From Acanthaster planci (taxonomy: Eukaryota > Echinodermata > Asteroidea > Valvatida > Acanthasteridae), in the NCBI RefSeq assembly GCF_001949145.1, contig NW_019091509.1:158616-181162 (forward strand): 22,547 bases of DNA, read 5' to 3'. Below, in pieces: positions 10,205-19,782 of this stretch. Position numbers and translations under genes: made by a program. The notes beneath the pieces were generated by a model, which searched no databases, was not told the DNA's origin, and saw only the letters and a list, made by a program, of their open reading frames with translations. Position 1 is the first letter of the stretch, and each line of letters starts with the position of its first letter.

Positions 10205-10535
10205 TACACTAGAATGACACCTGCTGTCATGGCAGTGGTGTTTCTCTGGAGCTAATTAAAATGTTGGAATGCACCAAAGGTACACCAGTTCCTGGTGCAT
10301 TTGTGGTGTTCACTAGAGGCACATCACACTACAGCACACCAGAATGACACCAGTGGTGCATTTCTTGTGCTAATTTAAATTGTTGGAAAGTACCACAGGT
10401 ACACCAGTTCATCATGCATTTGTAGTGGGTACCATGAGGTACACCCTGCTACAGTACACCAGAATGACACCAGTGGTGCATTTCTGGTTCTCATTTAAAT
10501 TTTTAGAATGCACCGGAAGTACACCAGAGTGTGCT
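10205..10535. repeat. Tandem array of palindromic 120-130-bp units
   Basis: Three head-to-tail units start with TACACTAGAATGACACC (10205), CACACCAGAATGACACC (10335) and TACACCAGAATGACACC (10455), giving spacings of 130 and 120 bases. The third is cut short. Each unit holds a near-perfect dyad around ACACCAGTGGTGCATT, with CACCAGAA and CTGGTG-type ends inverted about it. Units 1 and 2 also hold a second dyad around ACCAGTTCCTGGTGCA and a TAATTTAAAT-like spacer. Degenerate CACCA words extend left to about 10165. The units are clearly related but diverged. No coding sense is evident. Confidence 0.8.
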
Positions 10536-10620
10536 TTAATCCAGGCAGGGGTACAGAAGAACTGCACCAAGACAACACCAAAACTACAACACAAATACAC
10601 GAAAACTATACCAAAGTTCG

Positions 10621-10641
10621 GTAAGGGATCCCATCCCTTAC
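10621..10641. repeat. Perfect 9-bp hairpin
   Basis: GTAAGGGAT, loop CCC, then ATCCCTTAC. It lies between the tandem array and the GC-rich island. A second hairpin with perfect 8-bp arms TACAGCAC/GTGCTGTA spans 10664-10690. Confidence 0.75.
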
Positions 10642-10682
10642 ATGTGCACACACACAGCGTGCATACAGCACAGAAGTGTACA

Positions 10683-10800
10683 GTGCTGTAGCGCCGGCGG
10701 GTCCGGCCGATGGGGGCACCAGCTCGGACCCGCATGGAGATAGCTGGCTGCCCCTGCTGGTATGCGAACAGCCCGCGGTTTTCCCGCCTCGTGCCTGCCC
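10683..10800. other. GC-rich island
   Basis: About 120 bases with many CpG and G/C runs (for example GCGCCGGCGGGTCCGGCC), in sharp contrast to the AT-rich surroundings. It is followed by GAGATATAAAACC at about 10855-10867, which could be a TATA box. Short open frames cross it on both strands but none has splice sites or recognisable content. It may be a repeat-borne promoter or a transposon terminus. Confidence 0.4.
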
Positions 10801-12151
10801 AGTCCCTGCCTCATGTCTAGAGCTTTTTTTGGATCGACACAGTGTTGTACATGAGAGATATAAAACCAAGGTTTCTTGGCCAGAACAGCGATTTGTGGCT
10901 ACCTGTGTGTGTCTGTATTAGCGTCACAACCCTATCAGTAGGACACGCTGCAGTATTTTCATAAATGTACATGCAAATGGTGTTTGTAACACTATTAAAA
11001 CCTGTGACATTTGGGAGTTTGATTTCTCCATTAAATACGTATGTGTAAACAACATGTCAGAGCAATGATCCCATATAAAGTTCTCATACTGATACACCTC
11101 AAGATTGAAACAAACAAGCCAGTCAAAGCCAAGCAAAGCAAAACATCGTTCAATGAATCTGAGGTCAAAAAGAACTCTCCGTGAGGCCATATGTAAAACA
11201 ATTGTTCTCAAAATTAGTCCAGTTTCACATTTCAACAGACTTGTGTAACTCTTTCAGAGCATTCCCAGCATCCCATTAAATGTATTTGTTCTCATATTGA
11301 GATTTTTCATGAGGATGTTTTTTGTGCATGTACATGTATATTAGTATTTATTGTGCCTTTTAAAATTTTATTTAGCTCTCTTTTTCACATACATCTTTAA
11401 GTGGTTTATACTGTTTATTGAACTTTAACCTATATGAATTTGTTAAACTTTGAAAAGTAAACTATCCAGCAGGCTGTAAGGAGCAAATGTTATGATAATC
11501 CAATAAAAATAATAATAATAAAAACACTGTCAATGACAAGGTCAATATTGTAAGTATAGGCACAATCTAACCAGCATGTAAACATGATGTAAACACTGAT
11601 CTTTCCTATGGTTAAAAGTGACGTTTCCACAACATTGCATTGGTATGACCTAGGGTATGAAGTTGTACAGCTGCACTCATACTAACTTAGTTCATGTATG
11701 TAAGATGTGCTATGGGGCAGAGTAAAGCACTCTTTCTGCTACGGTACGACTGCCACTTTGTTTGCATTGTAGGCTAATTTCACTGTAATTTCAATGTCCA
11801 TAGATGACACCAAGTTAGTTTTTCAGGAGAGGTTTTTCTCTCATTCTAAAATACGATTGAAACTTTGGTTTTGAGCAGGACAGCATCATCATGAAGAAAA
11901 TTATGGAACATTCAGTGTATGTACCACCATTAAGGCAAAGACCCAACTTTTTCAAATCTTAACCATGACAGAAATAGATAGCTTTCTGGACAATTTCTTT
12001 ACAAATGTTGAGAAAAATATGGTAGTCCCTATTAATTATTCAATTTAGTAGAATTTGTTTAACTAATCACTTCTTTGGTGAATATGGTGAAGACAAATTC
12101 AGTGAAATAAAATGCACTGTAACACAGTAAAGAGTTTATCGCATAACAATT

Positions 12152-12202
12152 GTTGACCGCTGTGGTGTTCAAGACGTCATATCTCACACCACAGCGGTCA
12201 AC
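12152..12202. repeat. Hairpin with perfect 17-bp arms
   Basis: GTTGACCGCTGTGGTGT (12152-12168) and its exact reverse complement (12186-12202) surround a 17-base loop that contains GACGTC. After one mismatch three more base pairs follow outside. The size suits a miRNA-precursor-like foldback or a small inverted-repeat element. Which strand would be transcribed is unknown. Confidence 0.85.
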
Positions 12203-12442
12203 TATTATTTTGTCATACATGTACCTCTGTGTCAGAATTCTCCATTAATTAATTCCATATTTTATTCCTATTTTTCTACCAGGTCAATTAATGTCAGATA
12301 TTTTCTATTTCAGTGTCAGCTCCAGTGCCCAATTTATCTGAACTAAACTTTGGCATGTATTATTCACTAGACTTTCTCTTCATGTTTAATTCATCACTTC
12401 TTCAGGTTACACATCAATGACCAGGGCCACGGCTTTCTGTAC

Positions 12443-13006
12443 TTAGAATTTGGATGCACTACTTTGTCCTTTTGTATTGCAGTGGAGCTTTCTTTTGTAA
12501 AGATTTGTCACAGGTTGTGTGGATAAAGAAAATAAGGCTGGAGTTCTGTGGGCGATTTGAATGTGAACAGAGCACAACTGAGTATAAATGTGATGAACAG
12601 TGATAGACAGTAGAGACCTGAGAGATGCATCATGATGATGAGGTGTGTGGGCTGAGTTGATAGTCCCTATCCCAGTGCCGCGCGAGTTTTGTACTTTGGT
12701 TGTGCCATTTGCCACAGCCAGTAGCAGATTTGTCAGGCTGCTTATGAGGCAAAATTGGTTGTCAGGATCATCATAGCGGCTGATTGACATTCCAAGATTA
12801 GAAAAATGGAGAAAACCATGGCCTTGAAGATGTGAGCTTGGCTCAAAGACTGGTTGAGTTTCATTCCTCCTCACGCTCGACGGCTGGTTCTTGAATTCCG
12901 ATGTAACCTTGGTCACAGCACACTGCAGTGAGGGTTCAGATCTAAGTTGCGGAGGTGGTCCCGCAGATGTACCAGAGTCGATGAGCAAGCTAGCAAGGGC
13001 AGATTC
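12443..13006 (-). CDS. Unassigned open frame of about 188 codons in the large intron
   Basis: The minus-strand frame is open from a TAA at 13007-13009 to a TAA at 12443-12445. There is no early ATG. If used it would be a spliced terminal exon, with TCTGCCCTTGCTAG at 12990-13003 as acceptor and AATAAA (12261-12266) as a poly(A) signal about 180 bases past the stop. Phrases such as GTSAGPPPQLRSEPS and LISSLTNLLLAVANGTT look protein-like. I do not recognise a domain. That acceptor would need phase 2 from the exon before, but the exon at 14527 leaves phase 1, so it does not join the main gene in this frame. An open run of this length is also not far from chance for a window this size. Confidence 0.2.
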   Translation of the reverse strand, partial: ESALASLLIDSGTSAGPPPQLRSEPSLQCAVTKVTSEFKNQPSSVRRNETQPVFEPSSHLQGHGFLHFSNLGMSISRYDDPDNQFCLISSLTNLLLAVANGTTKVQNSRGTGIGTINSAHTPHHHDASLRSLLSITVHHIYTQLCSVHIQIAHRTPALFSLSTQPVTNLYKRKLHCNTKGQSSASKF

Positions 13007-13949
13007 TTATAATCAAGGAGGGACAAACTGATATTACGTCGAACTGTATGTCAGATATTTTAATTTGAGAGCAGACATACATGTAGTGATAACACTTGTG
13101 AATTTTGACTGAAAGATCTGCTATTACATGTACATGCCTTGAACCTTTCAGGTTATTCCAGCTTGTGGCATACTTTTAATCAACCTTGTTTTCTCTGGAG
13201 TTTATATTGACATTTGTTTAGAAGTTTTCTTTCGAATACTTATTTTCCTCGCAGGAACTTTAATTGATAATTCTTTTATTTTGAGGTGCTTTTCAGAGCT
13301 GAAATTTTACAGCATATACATGTATTACAGAAATTGGAAATTATCAAGTGTATCTCTTTGATGCACTCGTTTGTGAATTTACAGTGAATTCAAAATTTTA
13401 ATTCACACATACCTGTACTTACCTGTAAATACTTGAATTGCAAATGCTGATTTTCATGCGGGTGTGAATCGACATTCATTTGATAAGTTTAATTTAATTC
13501 TGAGTTGTAGCTACACTCACTTGAGAGACATCTGATTGTAAATACGGAATGGTGTATATTTTGTATTATAGAATCGAGAAATTTTGTAAATAAATTCATA
13601 TCAAATATTGTAAATAGTACAGATTGGGTTTTGTTACAATCATTTTCTGGCCTGCATCCAGTCCTTCTAGTTGCAGTGGCCGTAAAGTGAGCACTGTGAC
13701 ACTCTGTCTTAAGGAATTTATCAAGAGAAGCAAACTCTTTATTTCAGAGGACAATAGGCCTACTGTAAAAATTAAGAATTAATATAAAAGATGCAAATGG
13801 TATCATGTGCAAATGCACTGTCCCCTCACTTTCGTTAATTGTGTAAACTCTAAAATGAAACAAGTGCGGGTACCAGTGAATACATTTATATAGTCTGGTT
13901 AGGGGTCTCTGCAATGCCTTGTAAGTTGCAGGAACGGGAACAGGTCTGT

Positions 13950-14215
13950 TATACGAGTGCAACCATCGATTGATTTCCCTGGTAGCCTATGCACGAAACA
14001 TATCGTGGGTACCACGCAAAACTGACTGAAAAATCATTCGTTCTCGAACTTCTCGGGGGTCTTCTGATTTGCGAGTGTACGCTTGTGCGTGCACGCATCA
14101 TCGGTAGAAAGAAATGTCTCACGGTGAGTGTGATATACGGATATGTTGCCCTGTCATGTGATCGTTCTGGGCCAATAAATGGACAGTATATAAGACAGAG
14201 GTATGACAATGTTTT
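13950..14215 (+). promoter_or_regulatory. CpG-rich stretch with a TATA-like box
   Basis: CpG-dense sequence (for example TTCTCGAACTTCTCGGGGG and GTGCGTGCACGCATCATCGG) ends in GGGCCAATAAATGG and AGTATATAAGAC near 14169-14195, a plausible CCAAT plus TATA arrangement on the plus strand. No plus-strand gene could be found downstream, so it may be a relic LTR or an antisense promoter inside the intron. Confidence 0.3.
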
Positions 14216-14526
14216 TGTTCCCTTTTGTTTGTAAAATCTATTCCTTGTGCAATAACAAAATCATTGTTGCCTGTTGTGACAGGGTCAATAGGTTTTGGAC
14301 AACCCCACTTTCAAATGGTATGCTCGATTTGGCCTCTGATGCCATTTACTCCATCAGCTATACGAAACATCATGGACCCTTACAGAGCAGGCAACCACTG
14401 TATAATGTACATGTCCTTGCATGCAAAACTCTTGCCATCATGCTTCAAGGAATTTACTCACTTTGAGCAATACATTTCAATGCAGACTTTCATCGTGTTT
14501 TCAATTATATACAATAAATTACATAC

Positions 14527-14683
14527 CTTTAAGGACATTTATATCCTTGTTAATTTTTATGCTCGCAAGAGTGAGGTCATTTTCTTCAGTGTTCACATCA
14601 ACATCACTACCATCATCTTCATCATCATTCTCACCAGCGCCAGTTGCAGAATCTTTAAGTTCTTTCTGTATCCATGTGGGCAT
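14527..14683 (-). CDS. Exon 4: acidic tract followed by a helical segment
   Basis: The acceptor is AATCATTTTGCAG and the donor is GTATGTAATT. The exon has 157 bases: 52 codons plus a final G. The peptide begins MPTWIQKELKDSATG, passes through an acidic run near residues 18-36 (ENDDEDDGSDVDV then NTEEND), and ends with LTLASIKINKDINVLK, which looks helical. The opening Met falls exactly at the splice junction and is preceded by an in-frame upstream exon, so I treat it as internal. An alternative transcript could start there, because the ATG is the first codon of the exon. The final G joins GA of the next exon to give Gly. Plus-strand reading frames across this stretch are shadows of it. Confidence 0.85.
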
Positions 14684-15728
14684 CTGCAAAATGATTGATT
14701 CACATGTAAAAAATGAATCTGCTGTAAACTGGCTACAAACATAGGAGTAATCAGGCAGACAGTTATTTTGTCAGACAATGCAATTTCCTTTGTAAATGTC
14801 TTTATGTCAGATGTCAGACAGAAAAACCAAATTCACACATTGGAACATACTCCTACCCGTGTCTGCTGTGTTTTAGCTGATTTCTTAAGTGGCTACATAG
14901 TATCACTTTGTAACATCATCATGATGTCATTGCAATATATGTTAGGTAGAAGTCCACTGAAGTTGTGATGTTTCCAGGCAATTTTATTTTATTCAAGGCA
15001 AATATTGACCATTGTAGGAATATAATGAACATTCAGAATCTAATAACAAAGAATTTTATGACATTATCATTACTTCTTTTTAAGTGTGGCATCCCAATTG
15101 TGAGCTGCACCATATTTTTTGATAATTAGAGCTTGGCTAATATGTGTAATAAAACTTTCATGTATATAAGTGGAAGAAATACAGTTATGTCCAGTCAATG
15201 TATTGCAAACAAGATGAGCAACATGCAGACGTAAAAGAGTGTCTGTATTTTGACATGCATTCACATAATGCATATCAATGAACAAGCCATGCAGCTGCAC
15301 TTGCCAGTAAATCACATGTTTTTCTTGTTCAAGGTTTGGAATATCACTTGATTTTCCACAGAAACTGTGATTGGATAATGCTCTTGAATGACAATAGGTC
15401 AGTTTCCCCAGAAAATGGCTCATGATGCTAGAGCCCACCCCCCCTCTGGATGTCTGGATATGTCATAGCTTTTAGTTTAAGAAACAGTGGTATAATGTAC
15501 CTCGTTTTTCAGAGAGTTAGAAAAATCAAAACAAACAAGCAAACACCCCCACAAACAAACACCAAAACAAATTAACTAACAAAAGTAAAGCCTGGGAAGA
15601 GTGCTCAAGCAAAATTCATGTGCAGCACATACATGCACGGGTTTGCATTTTCTGGTGCAGAGCAAAATGAAATGCTCATTAACTGATTGTGCACTTGTTT
15701 GCGTATTGGCTTCGTTGACGCTTCGTTT

Positions 15729-15736
15729 CAGAATAC
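15729..15736 (+). repeat. 8-bp target-site duplication, left
   Basis: CAGAATAC, identical to 16229-16236. Confidence 0.85.
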
Positions 15737-16228
15737 TAGGGCTGAGTCAATTCAAATAATTTACTATTCGAATATTTGACCTTCAATTTGATCGAATATC
15801 CAAATATTGGGTCATACCATCCGGCAGATTGTTGAGGAACAAACTATATATACAAAATCAGTTGCAATAACACACACATTTGTACATTGCGATCAATATA
15901 ATAGCGTCTCACATCTAGGAGTATCTCCAGCCACGATTTAGCAAGATTTAAGAGATGAACAAGACTTACAGCCCCGTCAACAATTATGATTCCTTTTCAA
16001 TTGTTCAATGACTAATTGACTTTTTCAGTCTTTGTAAGATTTCTGAGCTTTTCATTTGAATCTGCTTGAAACAAGCCTCCATAGCGTAATGTTTCTCATT
16101 TACAACCAAAAGAAAATTTCCCCTTACATTTCATGAATTTTGCATTCGAATATTCAAATTCGAAAAATAATTCTAATATTCAACAATCGATCGAATATTC
16201 GGTTATTCGGATATTTGGCAGAGCCGAA
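15737..16228. mobile_element. Non-autonomous hAT-type DNA transposon (MITE), 492 bp
   Basis: The element is bracketed by a perfect 8-bp direct repeat CAGAATAC (15729-15736 and 16229-16236), the target duplication length typical of hAT elements. The ends are imperfect terminal inverted repeats: TAGGGCTGAGTCAAT on the left and, reading inward from the right, TTCGGCTCTGCCAAAT. Both subterminal regions carry many copies of TTCGAATATT-like words, as is usual for hAT transposase-binding sites. There is no reading frame of transposase size inside, so it would depend on an enzyme supplied elsewhere. It lies in the intron between exons 3 and 4. Confidence 0.85.
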
Positions 16229-16236
16229 CAGAATAC
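16229..16236 (+). repeat. 8-bp target-site duplication, right
   Basis: CAGAATAC, identical to 15729-15736. Confidence 0.85.
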
Positions 16237-16784
16237 AGATGCAGATATGCAAATAGCCATACAAAAGTCATACAAAATTTCAAGTTTTCCATAGTTTTGT
16301 GCACAAACATGAATGTACCCAGCAGGCATATTTTTAAAAAATAATCTAGCTTCTATATAGCCTTGATCAAGGCGTTGGGCAATGATTTGACAACCCCGGC
16401 CATCAGGCCTGCTGTTGCAAAACACCCTTCACTGCAGCAGGTTTGCTTTCAACTCGTACAGCACATTGCGCAGTACATCGGGCCGTTGCTTTGAGTGACA
16501 TTTGATTCCCAGTGAAACCATTGCCCCACTCTCAGCTTGCTCACGTGCCTGACTTGTCCCGGTCCGTAACCCGATGCCTTGATGGTTCTGTACCGTGGCA
16601 GTACAACTCATTACGCTAACAAAGGGCACCCCCCCTAGCGAGAAATGGATGGTATTGGTCAAAGTATGTACACATGTCCACGTACTAGACTGTACTGCAA
16701 GCTATAGCTACTGTAGCTGGTAACAGTGCACCACGTACCGGTACCTGCAAGTAGCTGCTTGATAGTGATTATGTGTATAGATGT

Positions 16785-16871
16785 AATCAAAGAGGCTCAT
16801 GATTGGTCCCCAAAAATGAATAATTTATATTTTTGGGAAGCATGATTTATGGCTCTAGAATAGCTTTGATT
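16785..16871. repeat. Small nested foldback
   Basis: The outer arms are AATCAAAG (16785-16792) and CTTTGATT (16864-16871). The inner arms are CCAAAAAT and ATTTTTGG around an AT loop, with CATGATT repeated directly at the inner flanks. It may be a tiny MITE. No target duplication is clear. Confidence 0.4.
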
Positions 16872-17674
16872 TATTCATGATGGCATAACCACATATCGCT
16901 GAGCTTCCCCATTTTTGCCCAAAAGTGGAAGAAAAAACAAAGAAAAACATACAGATTCTACAAGGCGGTTTTTCGACTCAGCATCATGATATGGACAGCT
17001 GACGCACCTATGTACAGGGGGTTAGGTACATGTATATGTATACACACACCTGACTGGGGTGGTTCCGTTTTTATTACGAGAGTGGCATAGCCTTCATAAG
17101 TCAGTGTACTGGGATCCACTGTAGTTCGCCGTTAACCGTACTAGGGTGGCAGCATATTTGCTGTGGTTTGCATGCGTATGGCCTGCGTAAACCACGTTGG
17201 ACAAGGCTAGTTGTTATATTGTGCTCTATGGTAACTATACTTTCTCATGCACAACAAGTCTAGAAAGGGCCCATGCACAGGTAGCTTTTCTCAAGGCATG
17301 CATGGCTACCAGGACACACAATGTGTATCTCAGCGGCTAGCATGATGAAGACTATCAATGTATGTGGTGAAGCCTTTACCATCCCCTGGAAAGCACTGAT
17401 CTTTTTTCTTTACATCTTTCTTTCTACATGTATTTGGTAGAAAAATTAATGCATTATATGCTGTGGATATCAACCAATATACTTGCACCTACTTAGACCA
17501 TTTGACATCATACGCGCTCATAAGGAAAACACCACTGCCACTGGCCCAGGGAACATTGTTTTCTTTCATTGGATCATTGGGTGAACACTTCCATGTGTGC
17601 ATGATTAGCTTCACGAGATAGTAAAGACCCTTGTGACTTTGCCGCTCACACTGGTCTTTTCAAGTTCATGTAAC

Positions 17675-17718
17675 TAGCCAAGCATCCACGGTGCCTGGTG
17701 CCACGCGTGCCTTGGCTA
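17675..17718. repeat. Hairpin TAGCCAAG...CTTGGCTA
   Basis: Perfect 8-bp arms with a further CACG/CGTG pairing inside, around a GTGCC-repeated loop. It is a compact cruciform-capable site with no assigned role. Confidence 0.5.
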
Positions 17719-17961
17719 AAGGCTAATGCACAGGGTGACATGTGACAATGTGAATTACAAATGTATAAAATAAGTGTTAAACTTCACAGATGTAATAAAA
17801 ATGGATAGGGCATATTTTTCAAAAGATGAACCAAATGCAACTCCACATGTGATTTTTGAAAGAGCAACGTTGGTCATTTAGTTAAATTACAGAAGTATTC
17901 ATTAAAGCTGCATTGTACTGTATTTATGAACAGCAATAGGTCAAGGCTTAGGACAACTCAC

Positions 17962-18073
17962 CGATCCAAGTGTATCAAGTTCTGAAGTTTCTGAGCTTGT
18001 ATATTCATCTCCACCATCACCACTATTTGCAGAATGAGACAGTGACTTTGGAACATGGAGACTTTGGTCACTC
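17962..18073 (-). CDS. Exon 3: Ser/Gly/Asp/Glu-rich linker
   Basis: The acceptor is CTTTGTTTATTAAG, with a good pyrimidine tract, and the donor is GTGAGTTGTC. The exon has 112 bases: one base plus exactly 37 codons, ending in phase 0. The peptide opens SDQSLHVPKSLSHSANSG and closes with an acidic Ser/Thr-rich stretch, DEYTSSETSELDTLGS. This is typical of disordered linkers with possible phosphorylation sites (SSETSE resembles acidic-directed kinase sites; inference). A second frame is also open across this short exon, but its peptide is less protein-like and its ends do not fit the neighbouring exons. The next exon begins cleanly in phase 0. Confidence 0.75.
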
Positions 18074-19374
18074 CTTAATAAACAAAGACAACTGTTATTT
18101 CAACATTTAAATTATTTCTCAACTGAGTACAAGTTCAAATACATTCATGACCCCTTTAACACAAGAAAGGGCTTGTTTCATAGCGCAGCTTAAGAGTCAG
18201 TGGGAAATTATGCAAACTTCAACGCAGATGAACTCTCTGTTAATGCTTGTACATGCTGGAGATTTCTATTCTTAGATTAGCATTTGGAGCAATTTTTCGC
18301 TGTAGAACCACTCCATGTCAATCTAACATGATTTTTCACCCAACCCTGAGAGATTATAAATACATTTGGTGAAATGATTGGCCTGTAAGAGAAACCTCCA
18401 GAAGTGCCTTTTAAAAATTTACTCATTAGTTTTTGAGATTTGGATACTTTTGACTTATCTGCATAAGCTCTAACTTTAAACACTTGGATCTGAAGCATAA
18501 TACCTAGTAAACCAAGTGATATATCATTCAAACCCTCAGATTGGTCTTCATTTCATGAATAAAATCAAAACTGTAGCTTGAAACCGAGAAACAACTTATA
18601 AATATAAGTTTATGTTATCAGCAAGATGTGTACTTGGAAAATCTTGTGATGGACTTCCTGTGTGTAAAATAATTAATATTTATGGTGAGAATAATTTCAT
18701 AAAAGGTTCGATTGCATGAGATGAAATTGAATGGAATGAACATGTCATCTGTTACCTCATTAAATTATTTTTACAACTGCACAAATATGAAACATCCATT
18801 ATTTGTTTTATACAATACCTGCATAAATGCTCTTCTGTTGGGAGAACAATTAGATCCTGCTTAAGTATTAACATGTACCATTTTGCCAAACAAATCTGTG
18901 GCCGAAGCACCAGTCACTGGTACAAGTATTATGCAGTGTTTGACTGGTTTCTATCCCGGGTGTTATTTTTGTCTTTTTTACTGGGAATGAGATATATATG
19001 AAATTGGACAGGAACAAGTCAAAGTAAAATGAAGTTTAATTCAACAGGTACTCTTGAATAGAATGAATAATTAAATGACATGTGATCAACAATCTATCAA
19101 TCAGATGATGGGGATTTATACAGGTATTACATCAAATGTTTCAAGTAATGATTTTTTTAAGATGGCTTCCACATGTAAAAACATGTACATTTATACACAA
19201 GTCTATATAGTTTGTGCATGTTTACAAGTGCATGTCCATGTATGTGCACTGCCAAAAAAGCTTGTGCGTGCCTTTGAAGGCCTAGTATTTTGTCTCAAGT
19301 TTATTTTAGCAAGTAATATGCCTGTAAGACTGGCAATGAAGTTACAAGTGCATATTTATGTGCTCTGGAGGACT

Positions 19375-19438
19375 GTGAGTGACCAGAAGATGGTCCTATA
19401 AGTAACATGGAAAAAAGGACCCTCTTCTGGTCATGCAC
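19375..19438. repeat. miRNA-precursor-like hairpin next to the solo LTR
   Basis: GACCAGAAGATGGTCCT (19381-19397) pairs with 19416-19432 at 16 of 17 positions. Outside, six more positions pair with one wobble and one mismatch, giving a stem of about 23 bp around an 18-base loop. It lies 36 bases from the LTR edge. Confidence 0.7.
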
Positions 19439-19553
19439 ATGCCCAAGGGGAGCACATGCTTTTTCATAACATACTGTAACGTCTCTCTTGGGGTAGGGAG
19501 TCGTTACCATAAAGAATGAGAGTCACTGGACTGACTTATACACACACTACTGT

Positions 19554-19559
19554 TTTATT
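19554..19559 (-). promoter_or_regulatory. Poly(A) signal near the end of the solo LTR
   Basis: AATAAA on the minus strand, about 80 bases before the CGTTACA end. A second AATAAA lies at 19656-19661. Either could act as the LTR cleavage signal. Confidence 0.5.
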
Positions 19560-19773
19560 CCGAAGAATTATTTACATCTTCTCCATATTTACAATGAGCA
19601 ACTGCTACTAGTGTGGCTGGATATCACTCAAGTACTGCTCGTCCAAATTTGACTATTTATTCAGGAGTGATAGGTTGTTCATATTGGAGCTATACACTCA
19701 CGAACGGTCAGGGAGTTGTTTCTCTAAAGCTGCCTGCTCGGGAATGATCGATGCCGACCGCTGGAGCTGGTCA

Positions 19774-19782
19774 CTTTATATA
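19774..19782 (-). promoter_or_regulatory. TATA box of the solo LTR
   Basis: TATATAAAG on the minus strand, about 50 bases downstream of a CCAAT box and about 115 bases upstream of the first AATAAA. This is the expected spacing for LTR U3 and R regions. Confidence 0.6.

Larger units (their letters stand above)
5236..14526 (-). other. 9.3-kb intron between exons 4 and 5, filled with repeats
   Basis: Bounded by GTATGTAATT (donor of the exon at 14527) and the long pyrimidine-tract acceptor of the exon at 5235. It contains the LINE-split LTR, the palindromic tandem array, the GC-rich island, the hairpin at 12152 and an unexplained minus-strand open frame at 12443-13006. The stretches 5236-6709, 9746-10150, 10930-11880 and 13010-13950 hold nothing else I can support, apart from an AATAATAATAATAA-type simple repeat at about 11500-11525. 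Confidence 0.6.
14684..17961 (-). other. Intron between exons 3 and 4
   Basis: 3278 bases. It contains the hAT-type element, an A/C-rich low-complexity stretch at 15520-15585, a GC-richer stretch at 16430-16760 with a small minus-strand open frame (ATG near 16537 to TGA near 16427) of no known family, and foldbacks at 16785 and 17675. The parts 14684-15500 and 16880-17670 hold nothing else I can support. Confidence 0.55.

Noticed and set aside
11883-11960. Plus-strand terminal-exon-like text after TTTTGAGCAG (DSIIMKKIMEHSVY...) with AATAAA near 12107
   Set aside because: Only about 26 codons, a weak pyrimidine tract, no partner exon upstream on the plus strand.
13428-13537. Strong GTAAGT donor on the minus strand near 13428-13437
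   Set aside because: No upstream acceptor gives an open exon with the required phase. Stops appear within a few codons.
14225-14744. Overlapping plus-strand frames of 157 and 107 codons
   Set aside because: They are antisense shadows of the minus-strand exon at 14527-14683, and their Ser/Ile-rich text reflects its GAT/GAA repeats.
16180-16662. Two minus-strand frames near the right end of the hAT element and the GC-richer stretch
   Set aside because: The first crosses the transposon edge and target duplication. The second (ending ELKANLLQ) has an ATG in fair context but no matching splice phase and no known domain.
18819-18895. Minus-strand candidate exon (ICLAKWYMLILK, then LPTEEHLCR) with AG and GTATTG edges
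   Set aside because: It starts in phase 0 and ends in phase 2, while the exon before leaves phase 2. Including it would break the frame, and exons 2 and 3 join correctly without it. It may be an alternative exon but is unsupported.
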